From Endomicrobium sp. (GTDB lineage Bacteria; Elusimicrobiota; Endomicrobiia; Endomicrobiales; Endomicrobiaceae): a DNA stretch of 10,060 nucleotides. The position numbers and the translations under genes were made by a program. Where the stretch lies: the NCBI GenBank assembly GCA_031277075.1, contig JAISLV010000198.1, positions 1-10,060 on the forward strand, given 5' to 3'. Below the pieces are notes generated by a model. It was not told the DNA's origin. It worked only from the letters and a program-made list of their open reading frames with translations, and made no database searches. Shown here in pieces: positions 6,167 through 10,060 of this stretch (the stretch's first letter is position 1; each line of letters begins with the position of its first letter).

Positions 6167-6308
6167 GCGCTAAGTCGCCGCCGCTGCTCTCTCTCGCAAT
6201 GGGCTAGGCAATAACTGCGGATGCGTTCAGATTTCATAATAGCTTTTATGCGGCTGCCGCGGCGGCGGAAAACTTTTTTTATATTTACGTTTTTGATATT
6301 ATCTATTT
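6167..6308. other. Intergenic stretch before rsmG, nothing firm
   Basis: It contains a small inverted repeat GGCGA/TCGCC (6159-6163 and 6175-6179), a GC-rich run near 6250-6272 followed by seven T, and an AT-rich run up to the rsmG ATG. No convincing -35/-10 pair or Shine-Dalgarno sequence is visible. Confidence 0.4.
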
Positions 6309-7058
6309 ATGAAAGAAGAAATATTTGACGAATTTTATTCTTACGTAAAACAAAATATTCTGCCGTCTTTTACGCTCGGACAATGCGCGCAATTTAAAGC
6401 GTATTTTTGCGAGCTTATAGAATGGAACAAGACGTTCAATTTGATTTCTTTTAAAAGCGAAGAAGCCGTTTTGTATAGACATTTTGCAGACAGTCTCTAC
6501 GCCATAAAAGCGTTTGACTCTGCGTCTTTCAACTATAATCAGCCTTTGAAAATTGCAGATTTAGGAACGGGTTCAGGTATGCCCGGAATTCCCGTCAAAA
6601 TCGCCTTGCCTAATGCAAAAATGACTTTGGTTGAATCTATAACGAAGAAATGCGCTTTCCTAGAAAACGTCAATCAAAAACTTTTGCTGAATATGGAAAT
6701 TTTAAACAAACGCGCCGAAGAAATAGGAAATGATAAACTATACCGCGCTCAATACGACGCCGTCTTGTCAAGAGCCGTAAGCAAACTTTCCCCAAATCTT
6801 GAAATATCTATACCTCTTTTAAAAGTCGGAGGATATTTTGCAGTTCACAAAACAAAAAATTCCGCTCAAAGCAAAGAAGAAGGCTTGTATTCGGCGCAAA
6901 ACGCTTTGCAATGTTTAGGCGCAAAACTTGAAAGAATTATTGATTATAAATTGCCCAGACAAGATTTAGATTATTGCATTTTAATCTTTAAAAAATATAA
7001 AGACACGCCGAGTCAGTTTCCCAGAAAAACAGGAACGCCTGAAAAAAAACCGTTGTAA
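6309..7058 (+). CDS. rsmG: 16S rRNA (guanine-527-N7) methyltransferase RsmG
   Basis: 249 aa. It transfers a methyl group from S-adenosylmethionine to N7 of G527 in 16S rRNA of the 30S subunit; loss of this modification is known to give low-level streptomycin resistance. The family signature runs in order: NLIS (44-47), RHFADSL (57-63), the SAM-binding loop DLGTGSGMPGIP (84-95), LVES (107-110) and SRAV (154-157). The C-terminal tail PRKTGTPEKKPL is also typical. The start ATG at 6309 has no clear Shine-Dalgarno sequence. Here it stands alone, not beside mnmG or parA/parB as in many genomes. A hairpin terminator follows. Confidence 0.97.
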   Translation: MKEEIFDEFYSYVKQNILPSFTLGQCAQFKAYFCELIEWNKTFNLISFKSEEAVLYRHFADSLYAIKAFDSASFNYNQPLKIADLGTGSGMPGIPVKIALPNAKMTLVESITKKCAFLENVNQKLLLNMEILNKRAEEIGNDKLYRAQYDAVLSRAVSKLSPNLEISIPLLKVGGYFAVHKTKNSAQSKEEGLYSAQNALQCLGAKLERIIDYKLPRQDLDYCILIFKKYKDTPSQFPRKTGTPEKKPL

Positions 7059-7064
7059 AGCATA

Positions 7065-7087
7065 GCCGCTTTTGCTGCGGCATTTTT
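7065..7087 (+). terminator. Rho-independent terminator after rsmG
   Basis: GCCGC (7065-7069) pairs with GCGGC (7077-7081) around TTTTGCT, and after one A comes a run of five T (7083-7087). The stem is short but GC-rich and starts 6 nt after the rsmG stop. Confidence 0.55.
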
Positions 7088-7130
7088 GTAGTAAAAATTA
7101 GATTTTACATATATTGCAAAGGACATCCAA

Positions 7131-7412
7131 ATGAAAATGATATGTACAAAATGCGGCAGACAAGACGAACCTGTTACAAAAGGCGGGGGAAGTTGTCTTC
7201 TTGAAATAGTTTTATGGTTTATATTCCTAATAATTGCAGCTACGGGTTTCCCTCTATTTTCAATATTGCTTTTAATTCCTATAGCATACACATTGAGCCG
7301 TTTTTTTATAAGAAAAAAAGACGTTTGTTCTGCGTGCGGCTCTGAAGATATTATTCCGCTTGACACCCCGATGGCTAAAAAGCTCTTAAAAGATTTAGAA
7401 GACGATAAATAA
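7131..7412 (+). CDS. Small membrane protein with split zinc-ribbon cysteines
   Basis: 93 aa. AAAGGA lies 8 nt before the ATG at 7131. CTKC (residues 5-8) and CSAC (66-69) are two CxxC knuckles that would together bind one zinc. They flank a hydrophobic region (about 22-59) long enough for one long or two short membrane segments. In the two-segment case both ends lie on the same side and can pair as a zinc ribbon. The tail IIPLDTPMAKKLLKDLE recurs in small uncharacterised zinc-ribbon proteins, as far as I remember. Function is unknown. It lies 72 nt after rsmG, behind a terminator, and converges with the nitroreductase gene. Confidence 0.85.
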   Translation: MKMICTKCGRQDEPVTKGGGSCLLEIVLWFIFLIIAATGFPLFSILLLIPIAYTLSRFFIRKKDVCSACGSEDIIPLDTPMAKKLLKDLEDDK

Positions 7413-7436
7413 GCCGCGCGGATATTTTACATCTAC

Positions 7437-7458
7437 AAAAGCGCAAGCCTTTATTTCA
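7437..7458 (+). terminator. Weak hairpin between convergent genes
   Basis: AAAAGC-GCAA-GCCTTT forms an imperfect stem with a GCAA tetraloop, followed by ATTTCAATTTT. It sits in the 49-nt gap between two converging stop codons, where a terminator is expected, but one pair is mismatched. Confidence 0.3.
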
Positions 7459-7461
7459 ATT

Positions 7462-8439
7462 TTAATACATTTCGGAGCTTACTCTATGCGAATAAGGCAT
7501 TGGTTGCGCATAACCTATACGCAACAATATTGCAGGGTATTCATTATTTATCGTCAGCGTATTTTTAATTTCATTTGCCAAAACTTCAATTTCGCACGGC
7601 GGGTTCATATAGGCGTTTGCCAAATTTAATCTTGTCGTTTCTAACAATATTCTTTCCAATGTCCTTCCTAAATCTATCCATTCAAACACCGTATTATTCT
7701 TTGTAGTAAATAATAAAAAATGCGACGAAGAGTTTATTTTCTTTAAATCTGCTTTATTTTGCTTGTCAGGTTTTAGATAAGCGCCTACAATTAATTTGCC
7801 TAAAAATCTGGCAATTGCAGGAAATCCCATCGCATTATACGCTAACCCGTCCTGCGTCTTTTTTACTTCTCTTTTATTAAACCGCATCCACAATATTAAT
7901 TCATCTTTGAAATCATTATCATTCATTTGTATTTCATTGCCCCTTAAAATATATTGAGTCAATGAGTTTGCAAAATTTTCGCCGATTTTAGCAAAATATA
8001 CTTGCGTATTGGGCTGTAAAATAATGTTTTCTAAATATTTTATTGTTTCATCAGGTATTTTTTGATTATTATAAACGCTTCTGTTTGTCTGTCTTTTTTC
8101 TATTTGCGAATATAAACTATTTTCCGTTGAGGAAGACGCCTTTACAAGATTTACAATTATCCCCTGCTCATTTTGCGCGGCAATATCGTAATTATACCCC
8201 AAATGCCGCGCGGCTATACGCAGGTTTTCTAATGCGCATCCTAAACTTATATACAATTCTCTATTACTTTCATCAACTGCGGGCAGAGATTTTGTAAAAT
8301 TAGGCAATATCTCAATAGAATTTTCATTTATTTTAAATTTCCATGGCTGCGTATTATGCCCGGACGGCGCTTTAATTGCGTATTGCGCAATATGCAAAAA
8401 ATCTTTATTGTACTCGCTTGAATCAATATTGCCGCTCAT
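7462..8439 (-). CDS. Nitroreductase-like FMN-dependent oxidoreductase (Acg-type)
   Basis: 325 aa from the ATG at 8439, chosen because GGAGG lies 5 nt upstream. A longer frame to 8496 exists but has no such site. Motifs of the nitroreductase superfamily, in order: APSGHNTQPWKF (24-35), an FMN-binding type N-terminal stretch; DESNRELYISLGCALENL (56-73); RQTNRSVY (116-123); and near the C-terminus PAILLRIGYA followed by PYSHR. The length and the HNTQPW motif fit the Acg-like 'two half-sites in one chain' nitroreductases rather than the short dimeric NfsB type. It would be an NAD(P)H- or flavin-linked reductase or a flavin-binding protein; the substrate is unknown. No lipobox or signal peptide is seen with this start. 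It stands alone, convergent with the zinc-ribbon gene. Confidence 0.88.
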   Translation of the reverse strand: MSGNIDSSEYNKDFLHIAQYAIKAPSGHNTQPWKFKINENSIEILPNFTKSLPAVDESNRELYISLGCALENLRIAARHLGYNYDIAAQNEQGIIVNLVKASSSTENSLYSQIEKRQTNRSVYNNQKIPDETIKYLENIILQPNTQVYFAKIGENFANSLTQYILRGNEIQMNDNDFKDELILWMRFNKREVKKTQDGLAYNAMGFPAIARFLGKLIVGAYLKPDKQNKADLKKINSSSHFLLFTTKNNTVFEWIDLGRTLERILLETTRLNLANAYMNPPCEIEVLANEIKNTLTINNEYPAILLRIGYAQPMPYSHRVSSEMY

Positions 8440-8444
8440 ATTTA

Positions 8445-8449
8445 CCTCC
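8445..8449 (-). promoter_or_regulatory. Strong ribosome-binding site that sets the nitroreductase start
   Basis: GGAGG on the minus strand, 5 nt before the ATG at 8439. It favours the 325-aa form over the 344-aa open frame starting at 8496. Confidence 0.8.
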
Positions 8450-8464
8450 ATTGTTGAACAAGAT

Positions 8465-8470
8465 ATTATA
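8465..8470 (-). promoter_or_regulatory. Possible -10 box for the nitroreductase gene
   Basis: TATAAT on the minus strand, 25 nt before the start codon at 8439. No good -35 at 16-18 nt. The implied leader would be short but long enough to include the GGAGG site. Confidence 0.35.
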
Positions 8471-8539
8471 ATAAAATTGAATGCAAGAATATACAATGCT
8501 ATTTATTTTCTTTTTTAGTTCTGTTATCCGTTTTTTTTG

Positions 8540-8558
8540 TATAATGACATATATGTCA
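8540..8558 (+). promoter_or_regulatory. TATAAT box abutting a 14-bp palindrome (possible operator)
   Basis: TATAAT (8540-8545) overlaps by one base the perfect palindrome TGACATATATGTCA (8545-8558). A palindrome at a -10 box is typical of a repressor site. It lies before the decayed gene on the plus strand and about 106 nt upstream of the nitroreductase start on the other. No -35 is clear. Confidence 0.4.
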
Positions 8559-8827
8559 ACAAAACTTTCAGAGGCGCGCAATATTTCAAAAAATATAGAG
8601 GAGAGATATTTGATTTAACCAGCTACATTAAAACGCATTCCAAAAAAGACGTTTGATTATGTTTTTTTACAATGACTGCGCCCATATAGCTCTCAAAGAA
8701 AAGCCATGATGGTTTGCTAGATAAACGAAAACTCTTATTTTGAAACCTCAGACGATTACGAGCTTTTTATAATGAACAGAAATTCTAGCTTGAAAAACTT
8801 AAAAATATTGCCTTTGAAATTTTCATA
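8553..8827 (+). pseudogene. Decayed protein-coding gene, several frameshifts, family unknown
   Basis: Coding-like stretches follow one another in three frames on the plus strand. An ATG at 8553 opens MSTKLSEARNISKNIEER. Frame two continues as IFDLTSYIKTHSKKDV up to TGA at 8654. Frame one has FYNDCAHIALKEKP, a stop, then WFAR. Frame three has NENSYFETSDDYELFIMNRN and a short tail, ending in TAG at the boundary of the next repeat element. Together they would make roughly 85-90 residues. At least two frameshifts and one in-frame stop make it a pseudogene. I could not identify the parent family. The start is uncertain and lacks a Shine-Dalgarno sequence. Confidence 0.5.
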
Positions 8828-8828
8828 G

Positions 8829-9009
8829 GGGTGTCTCTAAAAACCTATAATGTCCGTAATTGCCGCAAATTTTACGGCAGTTCAAAGAAGAAAATGAAGG
8901 GCGTCCTAAGAGTAAGGACGGACAAATTTTCTGACGCCCAAATGCCGCAGAGACAATGTCTCTCAAGGCGCAAGACAAGGACGGGCGTTAGGGTTTTTAG
9001 AGACGCCCC
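8829..9009 (+). mobile_element. Complete 181-nt element with GTCTCTAAAAACC inverted ends (MITE-like)
   Basis: The left end is GGGTGTCTCTAAAAACC (8829-8845) and the right end, on the minus strand, GGGGCGTCTCTAAAAACCC (9009-8991). The left 68 nt match the right end of the element at 5637-5987 in reverse complement; the outer 24 nt are identical. They include TATAAT (8846-8851) and a hairpin TGCCG/CGGCA near 8861-8879. The interior is different and shorter, with an inverted repeat GGGCGTC/GACGCCC (8899-8905 and 8933-8939). ATAG stands just outside both ends and could be a target duplication, though four bases may be chance. It ends 13 nt before the next start codon. Confidence 0.65.
8846..8851 (+). 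promoter_or_regulatory. TATAAT box in the conserved end of the 181-nt element
   Basis: A perfect -10 consensus reading toward the nucleotidyltransferase gene at 9023. The -35 position would fall at the element boundary, where no strong match is seen. If used, the transcript would carry the whole element as a leader of about 170 nt. Confidence 0.4.
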
Positions 9010-9022
9010 ATAGGAGATTGAG

Positions 9023-9487
9023 ATGTCTACAGACAAAAAAAACAATGACGAAACCTATTATATCGTCAGCGGGGGATTTGACCCTATACATGAGGGTCAT
9101 ATCAATTTGATAAAAGCGGCGTCGCAAAAGAGCGACGGCGTTATTATTTTGCTCAATTCGGACGACTGGCTTATACGCAAAAAAGGCAAAAACTTTATGA
9201 GCGCAAAAACGCGGAAAATTATTTGCGAAAACATAAAAAGCGTCGTTGACGTTTTAGAGTTTGACGACAGAGACAATTCCGCCTGCGACGGAATAATAAA
9301 AGTCCGCAAGAAGTATCCAGACGCGGTTTTAGTGATTGCAAACGGCGGCGACCGCACAAAAGACAATATACCTGAAATTCCCGTGTGCAAAGAACAAAAC
9401 GTCGTATTGGAATTCGCAGTAGGCGGCGCAGATAAAGCAAACTCTTCGTCGCAGATACTGAAAAAATGGGAAAAGAAAGACGCATAG
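9023..9487 (+). CDS. HxGH-motif nucleotidyltransferase (cytidylyltransferase-like)
   Basis: 154 aa. AGGAG (9012-9016) lies six nt before the ATG, just after a repeat element. The N-terminal motif SGGFDPIHEGH (16-26) contains the HxGH nucleotide-binding signature of the class that includes glycerol-3-phosphate and HldE-type nucleotidyltransferases. These couple a nucleoside triphosphate to a phosphorylated substrate with release of pyrophosphate. Further motifs are LLNSDDWLIRKKGKNFM, GGDRTKDNIPE (108-118) and SSSQIL (141-146), the last in the place of the usual ISST-type motif. GGDRT plus IPE marks a subgroup of short single-domain enzymes that I recall as 'adenylyl/cytidylyltransferase family' of unknown substrate. 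It is not fused to a kinase, unlike HldE. The following gene is a hydrolase 158 nt downstream, so an operon is not evident. Confidence 0.9.
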   Translation: MSTDKKNNDETYYIVSGGFDPIHEGHINLIKAASQKSDGVIILLNSDDWLIRKKGKNFMSAKTRKIICENIKSVVDVLEFDDRDNSACDGIIKVRKKYPDAVLVIANGGDRTKDNIPEIPVCKEQNVVLEFAVGGADKANSSSQILKKWEKKDA

Positions 9488-9496
9488 AGGCAAAAG

Positions 9497-9582
9497 AGCA
9501 AAGAATGCAGCTAAGCGGCTAGGCAACGGCATAAACGACAGCAAAGAATGCGGATAGGCAAAGGCGACGCGGCATAAGCGAA
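9497..9582 (+). repeat. Imperfect tandem repeat, two 43-nt units
   Basis: AGCAAAGAATGC occurs at 9497-9508 and 9540-9551, and CGGCATAA at 9527-9534 and 9570-9577, both spaced by exactly 43 nt. The units are diverged between these anchors. They fill most of the gap after the nucleotidyltransferase gene. No open frame or RNA fold is evident. Confidence 0.5.
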
Positions 9583-9620
9583 TGCCATAATCTGAAGCGG
9601 CTAGCCGTTAATTCCCCTTT

Positions 9621-9636
9621 GGCGTCTCTAAAAACT
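9621..9636 (+). repeat. Single GTCTCTAAAAAC repeat end before the hydrolase gene
   Basis: GGCGTCTCTAAAAACT matches the repeat core and ends ten nt before the ATG at 9646. The bases to its left (CCGTTAATTCCCCTTT) resemble internal blocks of other copies but in a different order, so this is a partial or rearranged copy. Confidence 0.45.
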
Positions 9637-9645
9637 AAAACGACA

Positions 9646-10060
9646 ATGAAATCAAATAAAAAATTCATCGCCTTATTTTTATCCGCGTTCTTAGCGATAA
9701 GCGGGCTTTTTGCCGCGTTCACCCCTTACCCTGCGGTATGGCTTGTAAAACATATTTTCAGTTTAACAAAATATTCTTATCCCGAAAATTATGAAATTTT
9801 AAAAAGCAAAGTCGCTGTTGAGCGCGACATAAACTATAACTCGGCTTATCCTAACGGATGCCTTGACGTATTTTATCCGAAAGAAAATAAAAAAGACGAA
9901 ATTATTTTTTGGGTTCACGGCGGAGGATACGTAGGCGACGACAAAAAGAAAGTAGAACATTATATGACAATGCTTGCCTCAAGCGGATACGTCGTAATAA
10001 GCATCAATTACGCGCTTGCCCCTAAATATCATTATCCCGTCCAGCTTAAACAAATAGAAG
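9646..10060 (+). CDS. Alpha/beta hydrolase (esterase/lipase, HGGG type), N-terminal part
   Basis: 138 codons are visible and the gene continues past the window. Residues 1-25 form a signal peptide or anchor (KSNKK, then a hydrophobic run), so the enzyme probably acts outside the cytoplasm or at the membrane. The motif FWVHGGGYVGDD (HGGG at 91-94) is the oxyanion-hole motif of the hormone-sensitive-lipase and BD-FAE type esterases. It is followed by the strand GYVVISINYALAPKYHYP, also typical of that group. The nucleophile Ser and the Asp/His of the triad should lie beyond the window. The likely reaction is ester hydrolysis; the substrate is unknown. There is no clear Shine-Dalgarno sequence at this ATG, and a repeat end sits directly upstream. 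Confidence 0.88.
   Translation, partial: MKSNKKFIALFLSAFLAISGLFAAFTPYPAVWLVKHIFSLTKYSYPENYEILKSKVAVERDINYNSAYPNGCLDVFYPKENKKDEIIFWVHGGGYVGDDKKKVEHYMTMLASSGYVVISINYALAPKYHYPVQLKQIE

Noticed and set aside
6250..6281. GC-rich run followed by T7 as a terminator before rsmG
   Set aside because: The possible stem is four pairs with a 3-nt loop and sits 14 nt from the T run, so it does not have terminator geometry.
8440..8496. Longer start of the nitroreductase (ATG at 8496), possibly a lipoprotein-like leader
   Set aside because: There is no lipobox or basic N-terminus, the likely -10 box would lie inside the coding region, and GGAGG precedes the downstream ATG.
8554..8559. TTGACA on the minus strand as a -35 for the nitroreductase
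   Set aside because: Seventeen nt downstream is an A run, not a -10 box; the match arises from the palindrome.
8831..9013. 60-aa open frame on the plus strand
   Set aside because: It begins and ends in the repeat ends of the 181-nt element, and its translation is Arg/Lys-rich without similarity to the other element.
9097..9501. Long open frames antisense to the nucleotidyltransferase
   Set aside because: They are shadows of the well-supported plus-strand gene with HxGH and GGDRT motifs and a good ribosome-binding site.
1..10060. CRISPR array, prophage, defence island or secretion system
   Set aside because: No regularly spaced direct repeats, no cas, integrase, structural phage, restriction or toxin-antitoxin signatures were seen. 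The dispersed repeats are irregularly spaced and have inverted ends.

Overview
This is a moderately AT-rich bacterial chromosomal window, gene-dense, with AAA/AAT/TTT-heavy codon use and small housekeeping genes interleaved with structured intergenic repeats. There is no 16S rRNA or similar marker. The exported SpoVG-like protein, the exported 'IQDLHCH' protein and the overall composition suggest a Gram-negative-type, host-associated or anaerobic lineage such as Elusimicrobiota. That placement is inference and weak.

Layout. Positions 1-388 (minus) hold the N-terminal part of an exported protein of unknown function. Positions 3760-507 (minus) hold a compact three-gene operon with overlapping ends: a secreted protein with two SpoVG-like units, then two membrane-anchored GGDEF diguanylate cyclases in tandem. 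The first cyclase keeps the product-inhibition site and the second has lost it. Positions 5623-4026 (minus) carry an acyl-ACP thioesterase, the RdgB/HAM1 nucleotide-sanitising pyrophosphatase and tRNA-Pro(TGG). Positions 6309-7412 (plus) carry rsmG, with a terminator behind it, and a small zinc-ribbon membrane protein. Positions 8439-7462 (minus) encode a nitroreductase-like flavoprotein. Positions 8553-8827 hold a decayed gene. Positions 9023-9487 encode an HxGH nucleotidyltransferase, and 9646 to the window end encodes the start of an exported or anchored alpha/beta hydrolase with an HGGG oxyanion motif.

The most notable content is intergenic. A family of dispersed elements has inward-facing ends that read roughly GTCTCTAAAAACC. 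Two elements look complete (5637-5987, 351 nt; 8829-9009, 181 nt), one is short (3875-3972), and three are single ends (about 475-516, 4131-4186, 9621-9636). The two complete elements share one 68-nt end with six differences; it contains a TATAAT box and a hairpin. Each complete element sits directly upstream of a gene, with this end distal and the other end next to the ribosome-binding site. Two single ends lie at gene 3' ends, where the repeat itself supplies the final codons and the stop codon. This looks like a non-autonomous (MITE-like) mobile repeat that has become part of gene boundaries, or a mobile 5' leader. I did not recognise it as a named family.

Apart from the cyclase operon, and possibly the thioesterase/rdgB/tRNA run, the genes look like unrelated housekeeping or single-function units. 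I see no CRISPR array, prophage, transposase gene or defence system.
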